From the NCBI GenBank assembly GCA_035328405.1, contig DAOLIT010000005.1:1-64000 (forward strand): a stretch of DNA of 64,000 nt, in the 5' to 3' direction. Origin of the DNA: JAEUKA01 sp035328405. GTDB lineage: Bacteria; Myxococcota_A; Polyangia; Palsa-1104; JAEUJZ01. Each line of letters starts with the position of its first letter. Position 1 is the stretch's first letter. Both the position numbers and the translations under genes were made by a program. Shown piece after piece: positions 1-7,701 of this stretch. The notes beneath the pieces were generated by a model, which was not told where the DNA came from, searched no databases, and saw nothing but the letters and a program-made list of their open reading frames with translations.

Positions 1-130
1 CGAAGGGTATCCGGCGTATTCCAGAATATGCCGACCCCCCTCTCGAAGGGTAGGTTGCGTATTCCAGAATATGCCGACCCCAAACCTCCCTGGCGAAGGG
101 TATCCGGCGTATTCCAGAATGTTCAGACCG
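1..130. repeat. Direct repeats carrying a palindrome
   Basis: The block cgaagggta starts at 1, 44 and 94. Each copy is followed by a dyad of the form GTATTC-CA-GAATA, near 13-32, 56-75 and 106-120. In the first copy the arms extend to 9 bp (GGCGTATTC and GAATATGCC) with one G:T-type mismatch. The third copy diverges after GAAT. The array is cut by the left window edge, so its true length is unknown. Function is unknown; it could be a multi-site operator or an interspersed palindromic repeat. Confidence 0.7.
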
Positions 131-140
131 GCCTTTTGAG

Positions 141-188
141 GGAAGGTCCCTTCCTTCTCTTCCGAGGACAGGTGCGTAGGGCCTGTCC
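141..188 (-). terminator. Two hairpins downstream of the 267-800 gene
   Basis: GGAAGG-tc-CCTTCC lies at 141-154, and GGACAGG / CCTGTCC arms lie at 166-172 and 182-188 with a 9-nt loop. They sit 80-125 bp beyond the stop of the minus-strand lipoprotein gene. No T-tract follows on the transcribed strand, so intrinsic termination is only a guess. Confidence 0.2.
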
Positions 189-266
189 GCTCACAAGAAA
201 GGGTGAGGGGAGAGTCGAGCAGCGCCTGGCCTATCTGTTTCAGTCAGTGCAGGCAGTGCGCCAGGG

Positions 267-800
267 CTACTTGTTGCGGAGCGCGCGCTCAACGGCGTTC
301 ACAGTCTCTGCGTCGGCCAAAAGCACCGCCAGGTCGGCATCGAGCGTTCGCAGACCGTCGCCGTCGGATTTGAGCAGCAGAAGCAGACGCTGCCCCGGCT
401 GAAACAGATTCGCCACAAGGCGTGGTTCCTCCGCATCGACCGTGCGGGCACCCCGGACCAAGAGGTGGCGGACGCTGATCTTTGCGGACTGACCGGGCGT
501 CTTTGCCAAAAGCTCGCCTTTGAGAATCCGCTCCACCCGATAATGCACGGTCTGGAATGCGAGGATTCGGCCGCTCCACAGCCTGGGGGAATCCTCGACT
601 TTTTCGATCTGGCCGATCAAAACCAAATCAGCCTTGGCCAGGAGTGGGATCGTCCGGTCGTCAAGCGCCGTTTTCATCACTGTTCCTTTTGGGTGGTTGT
701 GCTGTTCCGGCGACTTGCCATTGCTGCACGGTGCCAAAGCTCCGAGCAAGAGCCAGAGGGTCACAGACAAGGGACCAACTACAACAAATCGCTGAGACAT
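267..800 (-). CDS. Small putative lipoprotein, unknown function
   Basis: A 177-residue protein with a hydrophobic N-terminus (about residues 8-27) ending in GALAPCS, which fits a lipobox with the lipidated Cys near residue 26. The body contains ADLVLIGQIEKVED, then VERILKG, a pattern seen in small secreted beta-rich proteins. I cannot assign an enzymatic role. The gene lies 14 bp after the frameshifted gene at 815-1268 on the same strand, so the two are probably co-transcribed. ATG start; no alternative start is clearly better. Confidence 0.65.
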   Translation of the reverse strand: MSQRFVVVGPLSVTLWLLLGALAPCSNGKSPEQHNHPKGTVMKTALDDRTIPLLAKADLVLIGQIEKVEDSPRLWSGRILAFQTVHYRVERILKGELLAKTPGQSAKISVRHLLVRGARTVDAEEPRLVANLFQPGQRLLLLLKSDGDGLRTLDADLAVLLADAETVNAVERALRNK

Positions 801-814
801 CGTAGCCTTCGAGA

Positions 815-1268
815 TTACGGCGGGATCATCTTTGAAATGTCGCCCTTGTTGTCAAGCTCCATCTCGTGCTGAGTCCCGTCCTTGTACTTGAAGACGACAT
901 ATTCCTTGCCGTTCTTCTTGTAGCCCGTGGCTGACTTCTCCTCAGATTGGCCGCGCTCGGTACGGTAGGCGTTGTGGGTATCGGTGCCTTTTTGATGTGC
1001 CGCATCGAAGTCGCTGGGATCGGCCGGCCATCACCGGTGCCTTGGACATCAGCTCCTCGCCTGATTTGGCCGGACCCGCGCCGAACATTTTGCCGAACAA
1101 GCCCAGCATGGCCGCCGTGGCACCCTGACCAGCAAGCGCGCCGGGAAGCGCCAAAGGTGCAGACTGAACGGCGTTCTGCGCAGTGGGTCGTGGTGGCACA
1201 GTCGCTTGGTACGGATTGACCGGCGAGGGCGCGCCGGCTTTCTTCTTGTCGTCCAAAAAGGCTCCCAT
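815..1268 (-). pseudogene. Frameshifted hypothetical gene
   Basis: Translation begins well: AGGAG lies 7 bp before the ATG at 1268, giving MGAFLDDKKKAGAPS and continuing in one frame to about residue 80 (SKAPVMAG, near 1025). That frame then becomes Arg-rich and stops at 942. Another minus frame opens at the same place and reads PADPSDFDAAHQKGTD and GYKKNGKEYVVFKYKDG, ending in KGDISKMIPP and TAA at 815. The second part has no start codon of its own. The simplest reading is one protein of about 150 residues broken by a one-base indel around 1015-1035, either a real mutation or an assembly error. Function unknown. Confidence 0.65.
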
Positions 1269-1348
1269 GATTTACTCCTGGGTCAATCGGGGCTTCTTCC
1301 CCCCCTAGAGCACCAACCGCAATTTTCTCGAGGTTGCGGGGCTTATTT

Positions 1349-1394
1349 CTGTTCTCGGAACATGTTTCTGTCTGTTCTCGGAACATGTTTCTTG
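1349..1394. promoter_or_regulatory. Twin palindromic operator-like repeats
   Basis: A 23-bp unit occurs twice in tandem (1349-1371 and 1372-1394), identical over the first 21 bases. Each carries the perfect dyad TGTTC-TCG-GAACA (1350-1362 and 1373-1385). The site is 81-126 bp upstream of the minus gene starting at 1268 and just beyond the stop of the O-methyltransferase gene. Two in-phase dyads about two helical turns apart suggest cooperative repressor binding; the regulator is not known. Confidence 0.5.
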
Positions 1395-1422
1395 TTGTTG
1401 TGCGCTTGGTGCTGGATTTGAA

Positions 1423-2556
1423 CTACCTGGCGATGGCTTCGTAGACGGCTTGGACGCCTGGGAGCGGCACGACGCGACCGAGGGTGAACCCCGTTTCGCT
1501 GAACATGGCGCGGAGTTTCTCTGTTGAGCGTTCGCGACCACAGAAAATCATAAGGCCTGCCAAGTCCATGAAAGGAACCATCGTGGAAAACGCATCCTTG
1601 TGTACAAGGAAATCGCACACAAGAAGGCGCTGGTTCGGGTCCATCGCAGCGCGGCAGCTCCGCAAGATCTTCAGTGCCTCCTCATCATCCCAATTGTGGA
1701 GCACGGTTTTCATGATGTAGCAGTCTGCGCCGCGCGGAACCGCTTCAAAAAAATTCCCGGCGTGAAGTTCGACCCGGTCCGAGAGACCGGCAGCATCAAC
1801 ATACGCCTTGGCTTCGTGGATCATCGGCTCCAGATCGAACAGGATGCCGCGCAGATGTGTGTGTTTGCGAAGCACGGCGGACAGCAGAATTCCGACACCA
1901 CCCCCAACATCGCAGACCGTGTGGACGGACTCGAACGGATACGCCGCTGCAATGGCCGGAGAGACCAACTCGGTCATGGAACTCATTCCCTCGGCGAACG
2001 CCGCTTTGACATGACTGTCGTCGGCCAAAAAGTCCCATACGATTTGACCGTGGACCTCGTTGAAAGCCCGCTTGCCATCCTGGAGGGTCTCTGAGAGGCG
2101 GTTCCATGCCATCAAGATCTTTTCGTGGCCGAAGAACTCCGCAAAGCCTCGGATTCCGCCTGGTGCGCCCGTGATCATGCATTTGGACGTGCGGTTGTTT
2201 GCATAGCGACCATCCTCCTTGTGACAAAACACACCGATGGACACAAGGGCGAGCATGACGCGCTCCATCACGTCGGAATTTGTACCTGTGCGTGCGGCGA
2301 TCTCTGCTCCGCTTAAGGGGCCGTTTGCGAGCAAATCAGGAATGCAGAGGCGCGCAGCAGAGTGGATCAACATCGTGTGCGCCGTCCCCATGAGTCGATC
2401 GTAGATCGCCATGTAGGGGGGAACAACAGCGTCGGCAGCACGCAGCAACAACCGACGCAATTTGAACGCTGCGTTCACGATCCACACGGGTGGCACAGGC
2501 GCATCAATACGTTGAGCAGGGGCGAGTCTTGACGTGGGCAGAATCGGTTCGGACAT
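1423..2556 (-). CDS. SAM-dependent O-methyltransferase (COMT-like)
   Basis: A 377-residue class I methyltransferase of the plant COMT / bacterial small-molecule O-methyltransferase type. It has an N-terminal winged-helix dimerisation region (about 45-130), then the SAM-binding motif CDVGGGVG (215-222), the acidic DLEP near 241, and the catalytic-base motif VLHNWDDE with His287. The open frame runs upstream to 3009. The start chosen is the ATG at 2556 because GGAGAG stands 8 bp before it and homology-like sequence begins there. The acceptor substrate cannot be told. It stands alone, so it is not an obvious part of a biosynthetic cluster. Confidence 0.85.
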   Translation of the reverse strand: MSEPILPTSRLAPAQRIDAPVPPVWIVNAAFKLRRLLLRAADAVVPPYMAIYDRLMGTAHTMLIHSAARLCIPDLLANGPLSGAEIAARTGTNSDVMERVMLALVSIGVFCHKEDGRYANNRTSKCMITGAPGGIRGFAEFFGHEKILMAWNRLSETLQDGKRAFNEVHGQIVWDFLADDSHVKAAFAEGMSSMTELVSPAIAAAYPFESVHTVCDVGGGVGILLSAVLRKHTHLRGILFDLEPMIHEAKAYVDAAGLSDRVELHAGNFFEAVPRGADCYIMKTVLHNWDDEEALKILRSCRAAMDPNQRLLVCDFLVHKDAFSTMVPFMDLAGLMIFCGRERSTEKLRAMFSETGFTLGRVVPLPGVQAVYEAIAR

Positions 2557-3047
2557 GTCTGCATCTCTCCAGTTGTGGTTGCGATGTCTTGGACTTCCCT
2601 GGCCTCGTTTGTGAACACAAATGGGCCGAGGCCGGGCCAGTCGAGGAAGGAGACAAAAGCAAGTTTTTCGCAGGCTAGCCGGTTCTGTTGACACGGGCAA
2701 CGTCCGAAAATGGCCAAGCACCCATGGATTCCCCAAAAAGGGAACCGAAAAGAGGAAGGTATGACCTTTCAGATGGTCACAAATGGCTCTCACCGACGAA
2801 CAATAGGCGTGGGCCGACCAAAGACCTTTTTTTGACGGGCCATGCCCCAAAGTGTTCCAAGAAGGGCAAATGCGGCACGACAGAAAAAGTGTCGCCGGGA
2901 AGGTCTTGTCCCCCGTCAATAGGTGCGCTGAGTCGGTATGGGGGGAGGGACCCGCGCCGTGCGATATTTGGGTTGTGATCATCTGAAAGGGTATGACCCA
3001 TTCCTCCATTCCCCCCTGTGAGTTTTAGGAGTCGTTTCGCAATGGGC
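2557..3047. other. Intergenic region, 491 bp
   Basis: It lies between the methyltransferase start and the stop of the FG-GAP gene at 3048. Apart from the palindrome at 2608-2621 I see no convincing gene, RNA or terminator. Open frames here lack ribosome sites and show no protein-like composition. Confidence 0.5.
2608..2621. promoter_or_regulatory. 14-bp perfect palindrome upstream of the methyltransferase
   Basis: TTTGTG-AA-CACAAA, with GGCC blocks on both flanks, lies 52-65 bp upstream of the O-methyltransferase ATG. Position and symmetry fit an operator for a dimeric regulator of that gene. No clear -35/-10 pair is visible beside it. Confidence 0.35.
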
Positions 3048-4181
3048 TCAGGCGTCCCCAACTGCCAGGAAGTTGGTTGGGGTTGCTGTGGGGGTTTGGG
3101 AGAGGCGGGTGAAGGTTTTTGGGGCGGTTTTCTGCCAGACTTCGACGGTTTGTGTGTTTCCTCCACCGACGATGAGGTCGGGTTGTTTGTCTTTGTTTGT
3201 ATCGCCCAAAACAGCTTGTTGGGAATTGGCGGGAAGGCTGGTTGCAAAGACTTCTGCGCTTCCCAAACCGGTCGCACTTCCCGGCAAAAAGTAGAGGTTC
3301 CCAGAGACACCCACCGCCAACACGTCATCGATTCCGTCTCCTGAGACATCAGCACTGACGACACCGCGCAGGCTTTCTGGCATAGAAAGGCTTTGCGCAG
3401 TGAACGCGCCATTCCCACTGTTCCACAAAGCCCACAAGCGCGCGTTGGCCTGATCGGTCACAAACAAATCGCGGTGCTTGTCCGCATTTCCATCTCCGAA
3501 AGTTGCTTGAAACAGAGAACCCCCTAAAGCATTGCCCGGAGCAGTTGAAAAAGAGCCTATTCCGTCGCTGAGATAAACCCGGACTGTGCCTGATTCTATT
3601 CCCACAATGTCTGGATCACCATCCTCGTTCAGGTCATCGGATAGAATCTGCAACGCTTGCGTGCCAGGAGGAGCAGGTAGAGTGATGGGTTTCGGATCGT
3701 ACTCGAGGGGGTCCAAGGTGTAGTAGAACGCGCTTTCTCTGCTCACTCTTTCAAAACAGGTGCTGATGAGTGTGACAGGGGAGGGGCCGCAGGAATAGGA
3801 AGAGGAACCCAAGATCCCCGTCAGAAGATTGGATGCGGCGACGCTCACGTTTTCCAGAGGGGTTCCGTCGATCTCCACCCGCATGTTTCCTTGAAACTGA
3901 CTTCCAGTGATGCTGATTTTTTCGCCGCCCACGCGACTTCCGCGCAAAGGAGAGATCGATTCAAACGAGATTTGAGGGCAAGTCGGGGGAGGCAGTGGAA
4001 CGCAACGCTCTGTGTTGTAATCACATTCCTCCGAATAATCACAAACTGCCGGAGCAATCGCGCAGTTTTTCGGATTTACAATCAATTTGTTTTTCCACAG
4101 GTCGTCACAGCCTCCAAGAAGAAACGAAGCAATCAGACAGAAAGCCAACGTGCGCGGAATCGCATTCTTGAAGATACACAT
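3048..4181 (-). CDS. FG-GAP/VCBS repeat lipoprotein with IPT/TIG domain
   Basis: A 377-residue surface lipoprotein. The signal peptide ends in the lipobox LLGGC (Cys25). A short Cys-rich module follows (CDYSEECDYNTERC), then an IPT/TIG-like Ig fold (about 70-150). Beta-propeller FG-GAP blades follow, with Ca-type motifs such as DLNEDGDPDI, DVSGDGIDDV and DTNKDKQPDL. The protein ends at NFLAVGDA, where a further blade would normally continue with an Asp-rich loop, so the last blade may be truncated. It starts 12 bp after the paralogous gene at 4194-5720, with AGGA before the ATG. Likely an exposed binding or adhesion protein; ligand unknown. Confidence 0.8.
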   Translation of the reverse strand: MCIFKNAIPRTLAFCLIASFLLGGCDDLWKNKLIVNPKNCAIAPAVCDYSEECDYNTERCVPLPPPTCPQISFESISPLRGSRVGGEKISITGSQFQGNMRVEIDGTPLENVSVAASNLLTGILGSSSYSCGPSPVTLISTCFERVSRESAFYYTLDPLEYDPKPITLPAPPGTQALQILSDDLNEDGDPDIVGIESGTVRVYLSDGIGSFSTAPGNALGGSLFQATFGDGNADKHRDLFVTDQANARLWALWNSGNGAFTAQSLSMPESLRGVVSADVSGDGIDDVLAVGVSGNLYFLPGSATGLGSAEVFATSLPANSQQAVLGDTNKDKQPDLIVGGGNTQTVEVWQKTAPKTFTRLSQTPTATPTNFLAVGDA

Positions 4182-4193
4182 CGAATTTCCTGA

Positions 4194-5720
4194 CTACCGA
4201 GAGCCACCTTGAATCCATTGCAATGTTGAAGCACCAGACGCTGCATTTGTAAAACCAACAATGATATCTGGAAGCTCGTCATCGTTGGCTTTTGCAATTG
4301 CGATGATCCCTTCTGATGCGCGAGTTTTTTCTGTGTATATTGAAAAATTGCCAGAACCATTGTTCTTTAGTATTTGTATTTTTTGCCCTGGATTATATGC
4401 TGGGTTGTAATTCATCACTATATCAGCAAGGCCGTCGCAATTTAGATCTGCTGCAAGCAATTGATCTGGTGAAATGCTTGCAACATTGATATCGTAGAAC
4501 TTTGTGTTCAATGAACCATCAGTCTGATACAAAGATACAAGAATCTTTCCACTTGGAGAATAGAATGCCAAATCTCCAAACCCGTCACCATTGAAGTCTG
4601 CTGAAGTGACTTTTTTCAAGATAGACCCTGAAGGAAGCGATGTCTTTGTGTGAGTCCACACATTATTTTCCATGCCGAAGGAGCTGACGGTTTGAGCGAT
4701 ACCGTAGACTGCAATTACACTTGAAGTTTTTGAAGCGCCAAATTTTGCCACAACCGTATCCACAGGAATAGAATCTATTTTATCATTGAATACTGAGTAA
4801 AATCCCTGCGCATTGGAATATTTGTATATAGAAATGTTTTTTCCTGTGCCATTTTCTGAGAAGACAACCAGTTCTTCAATTTCGTCCCCATCGAGGTCTG
4901 CTGTCATGGATAATTTTGGATAGGCCGTGGCAGACAGAAGAGTTGAAGCGACGCTCCATTGATTACTAGTGTATTTATAGAAAGTAAAAACTTGATTTTC
5001 ATATACGATAATTCCAGGAACCGATCCCCTATCACTCCGCATCGTTCCAGATATATATTTCGGTGTCGCTCCAGATAGTATATCCTCAGTCACGCCCTGG
5101 CCAACAAATGCACTTGAGACCGACGAAAGCTGAAACATTGTTCCTGATGCAGTTGTGCTAAACAAAATATCCCTGTTTTTATCTCCGTTAAAATCATCTA
5201 TAAATATCTGTGCGATTGGTTTGTTTGTCGTAGTAATTGGCTTGATCGCTTCAAAGTAATACTTATCAAAAATATACGTGAACCCGCCGGGCTGTTTTAT
5301 GGTGGGCGCGTTTGGTTTTGAGATTGAAATTTCAACGGGTGTTCTACAGGCTGATACAGCACCCATCGGAGGAGTTAACCCAGTGATGGAATGATTCGAT
5401 GGGTCAAGTTGGAAATTGCCAAGCCGATTTGGACCAACCAAAACAGTCGTATCTGAAGAAAATCCCGATCCTGTGAATTTTATTTCGGTTCCGCCAAACC
5501 ATGATCCTTCTGTTTTTGAAACTGCGTCTAATTTGAAATCTTCGCAAATGCTGTCTTTTGGGTTGCAGTATTGATTGCTTTGACATTGAGAATTTGTTTC
5601 ACAAGGCCTCGTATCTGGCTCGGAGAAACCACCCCAAAGTGATTGGCAAGATGTAGCAAAAAGAAGAGACGAAAGGGCTGATATATAAAAGAACGCTCTT
5701 TTTGTTTTGCTGATGAACAT
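4194..5720 (-). CDS. FG-GAP/VCBS repeat lipoprotein, paralogue of next gene
   Basis: A 508-residue lipoprotein with the same plan as its neighbour: lipobox LLFATSC (Cys25), Cys-rich module (CETNSQCQSNQYCNPKD), IPT/TIG-like domain (about 65-150), then several FG-GAP blades (DFNGDKNRDI, DLDGDEIEEL, DFNGDGFGDL, DLNCDGLADI). GGAG precedes the ATG. The DNA is visibly richer in A+T than the flanking genes. This may reflect transfer or a distinct codon bias in a surface gene. It forms an apparent operon with the genes at 5732-6265 and 3048-4181 (gaps of 11 and 12 bp). Confidence 0.8.
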   Translation of the reverse strand: MFISKTKRAFFYISALSSLLFATSCQSLWGGFSEPDTRPCETNSQCQSNQYCNPKDSICEDFKLDAVSKTEGSWFGGTEIKFTGSGFSSDTTVLVGPNRLGNFQLDPSNHSITGLTPPMGAVSACRTPVEISISKPNAPTIKQPGGFTYIFDKYYFEAIKPITTTNKPIAQIFIDDFNGDKNRDILFSTTASGTMFQLSSVSSAFVGQGVTEDILSGATPKYISGTMRSDRGSVPGIIVYENQVFTFYKYTSNQWSVASTLLSATAYPKLSMTADLDGDEIEELVVFSENGTGKNISIYKYSNAQGFYSVFNDKIDSIPVDTVVAKFGASKTSSVIAVYGIAQTVSSFGMENNVWTHTKTSLPSGSILKKVTSADFNGDGFGDLAFYSPSGKILVSLYQTDGSLNTKFYDINVASISPDQLLAADLNCDGLADIVMNYNPAYNPGQKIQILKNNGSGNFSIYTEKTRASEGIIAIAKANDDELPDIIVGFTNAASGASTLQWIQGGSR

Positions 5721-5731
5721 GGCGAAATCTC

Positions 5732-6265
5732 CTAGTTTATTGTTGTGTAATACGGAAGTTTCTGTGTTTTGTTTTTGGGGTCTCTGACTCGCGAGGGAAT
5801 GGACAAAAGAAGGAGTCCCCCGATGGCGGCTCCGACACCCCCAACGGACAAACCAATGGCCTCTGCTTTGGTGTCATAGAAGCGACGGCATTCGACTCCG
5901 GGAATTGCCACGGGAACACAAAAGCCGTCATAGGCGCGGGCGGACATTCCGAAACCAAACATCACACCTCCCCCGATGACGATTGCAGAGCCAGTCAGGA
6001 CGCGCCACAGGGGCCATCGATGCCGATGTGGGGAAGTTTGAGTGGATTGAAATGTAGGCTTTAGGGGGGCCGGTGGGGGTTCAAACTCTGCCGGTGGGGG
6101 TTCAAACTCTGCGGGCGGAGGCTCGATGTCGTCGGGGCTGGGCTCAAACGGAGGCAGAACAGGGGGAACGCGGATGATGCGAGTCGATGGGGGAAGAGAC
6201 TGCGCGGCACTTGAACGCACCCATGCAAGACACAGAACCAGCAAGCAAAACCACAAACGGCGCAT
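5732..6265 (-). CDS. Secreted/membrane proline-rich protein, unknown
   Basis: Read from the ATG at 6265 it is 177 residues. A signal peptide (MRRLWFCLLVLCLAWVRSSA) precedes a Pro-rich stretch with the heptad PPPAEFE in tandem. Two hydrophobic segments in the C-terminal half (LTGSAIVIGGGVMFGFGMSA and IGLSVGGVGAAIGGLLLLS) are separated by a short loop with two Cys. The frame is open further upstream, but the signal peptide argues for this start. Position at the head of the FG-GAP gene pair suggests a role in the same envelope structure; that is inference. Confidence 0.6.
   Translation of the reverse strand: MRRLWFCLLVLCLAWVRSSAAQSLPPSTRIIRVPPVLPPFEPSPDDIEPPPAEFEPPPAEFEPPPAPLKPTFQSTQTSPHRHRWPLWRVLTGSAIVIGGGVMFGFGMSARAYDGFCVPVAIPGVECRRFYDTKAEAIGLSVGGVGAAIGGLLLLSIPSRVRDPKNKTQKLPYYTTIN
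6070..6111. repeat. 21-bp tandem repeat inside a coding region
   Basis: Two identical 21-bp units (6070-6090 and 6091-6111) encode the repeated heptad PPPAEFE. The unit is a multiple of three, so copy-number change would lengthen the Pro-rich linker without shifting frame. Confidence 0.7.
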
Positions 6266-6385
6266 GGTGTTTTCGAGGCCCCCGTTCCCGATGTTGACGC
6301 TGCGCAACCATCGATCATAGCGAAAGGTCGCAGACGCAGCATTCAGGAATTGACACAGCGACGCAAAATTGCGCAGGCTGGGCGC

Positions 6386-6868
6386 GTGAAAATCTATTTG
6401 ATTCGACACGCAAAGGCGATTGAGGCGGATGGTTTGTTTCCCGATGAGGCGCGCTTTTTGACGGAAAGTGGGCGGGACACGGCGAAGAGAATGGGCCGCG
6501 CGCTGCGCAAAGCGGGGGTTGTGTTCGACGAACTTTTGTCAAGTCCGCTGGTTCGGGCGGTGCAAACGGCAGAGCTTTTGGCGCAAGGGACGGAACACAA
6601 GGGGGTGATCGAGGTGGTCCCGTCGATTGGGCCGGGAGGTCCAGTCGGGGAGACGGTGGATTTGCTTTTGCAGCGGGACCACACGATGGCGGTGGTGGGA
6701 CATGCGCCGAGCATTTCGGTGTTGGGCGGTCTGCTGACGGGGGATAGGTCGTTTCCGCACATGCGGAAAGCGCAGGTTGTTTGTCTGGAAGACGGGCGGG
6801 TGTTGTGGTCGATGGACCCAGACGAGCGGGAGCCAGTTCCCGTCAAATCCTCGGCAAAGTCGAAGTAG
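6386..6868 (+). CDS. sixA: SixA-like phosphohistidine phosphatase
   Basis: A 160-residue histidine phosphatase. The RHG-type catalytic motif LIRHAKA (His8) is at the N-terminus and the second catalytic His is in VVGHAPS; SSPLVRAVQTAE supplies the Arg. The size fits SixA, which removes phosphate from histidine phosphotransfer domains in two-component relays. I chose the GTG at 6386 because it places the motif where SixA proteins have it. A TTG at 6350 in the same frame is possible. It is divergent from the 5732-6265 gene and convergent with alkA, whose stop is 3 bp beyond. Confidence 0.8.
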   Translation: MKIYLIRHAKAIEADGLFPDEARFLTESGRDTAKRMGRALRKAGVVFDELLSSPLVRAVQTAELLAQGTEHKGVIEVVPSIGPGGPVGETVDLLLQRDHTMAVVGHAPSISVLGGLLTGDRSFPHMRKAQVVCLEDGRVLWSMDPDEREPVPVKSSAKSK

Positions 6869-6871
6869 GGG

Positions 6872-7534
6872 TTACGGTTGAGGGGAAACCTCGTCGGATA
6901 GTTCGAGCGAGCGCCACAAATACCAACTGGCCACGCTGCGGTACGGGGCATACGGGGCACCGAGTGCAGCCATTTCTTTGGGCGACGGAAGTTCGGACAG
7001 GTTGTGAAGACGCTGGACGGCTTTGCGGACGCCCAAATCCGCCGTCGGCCACACGTCGAGGCGTCCTAAGTGAAACATGAGGAACATCTCGGCGGACCAG
7101 CGCCCCAGGCCGCGCACGGAGGTGAGACGAGAAATGACAGCCTCGTCGTCCAAATCGTCAACGTCGTCGAGAAAACGCGGATCGTCGAGCAGTTTTTGGC
7201 ACAAATCGAGCAGATACGAGACTTTCTGACCCGACAGACCGCAAGCGCGGAGCGTTTCTGTGCTTTGCGAAACAATGTTCTCGGGGGATGGGAAAGCGGG
7301 CTCGGGCCACAGGGCTCGAAAGCGGCCAAATATCGTCGCTGCGGCCTTGCCTGAAAGCTGCTGATAGACGATCGAGCGACAGAGTGCCTCCAAATGACTG
7401 CAAGTCTTTGGAGGCGGCATGGCGAAACCGCCGACCCGATCGACAAGACGCGCGATTTTGGGATCGCTTTTCTTGAGGGTGGGAAGGGCCTGCCGAGGCA
7501 ATTTCAACGTGGCAGAGGGGGCGCGCTGGGTCAT
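6872..7534 (-). CDS. alkA: DNA-3-methyladenine glycosylase II (AlkA type)
   Basis: A 220-residue HhH-GPD base-excision repair enzyme that removes alkylated purines. The helix-hairpin-helix reads LTSVRGLGRWSAEMFL and is followed by the catalytic Asp in WPTADLGVRKA. The N-terminal half holds the typical SIVYQQLSGKAA. There is no AlkA N-terminal beta domain, so it matches the short bacterial/yeast MAG1-like form. ATG at 7534 is preceded by GAGAGGA. Divergent from ribD. Confidence 0.85.
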   Translation of the reverse strand: MTQRAPSATLKLPRQALPTLKKSDPKIARLVDRVGGFAMPPPKTCSHLEALCRSIVYQQLSGKAAATIFGRFRALWPEPAFPSPENIVSQSTETLRACGLSGQKVSYLLDLCQKLLDDPRFLDDVDDLDDEAVISRLTSVRGLGRWSAEMFLMFHLGRLDVWPTADLGVRKAVQRLHNLSELPSPKEMAALGAPYAPYRSVASWYLWRSLELSDEVSPQP

Positions 7535-7701
7535 GAGATCCTCTCGGGGAAGTTGCTGAGGTTGCGAACGGGCGCTGATTCTAGCGTCACAGAAGTTTGT
7601 TTCTTGCGGAAGTTTGCTCGGTGCGGTACACGCGGGGCCAGCGTTGTTGTCCAAAACAGCTCAACGACGGCACACCGACAGCGGCACAGCGCACAAGCAG
7701 G

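Noticed and set aside
7535..7701. FMN riboswitch upstream of ribD
   Set aside because: The conserved FMN-aptamer blocks are not present in the spacer.
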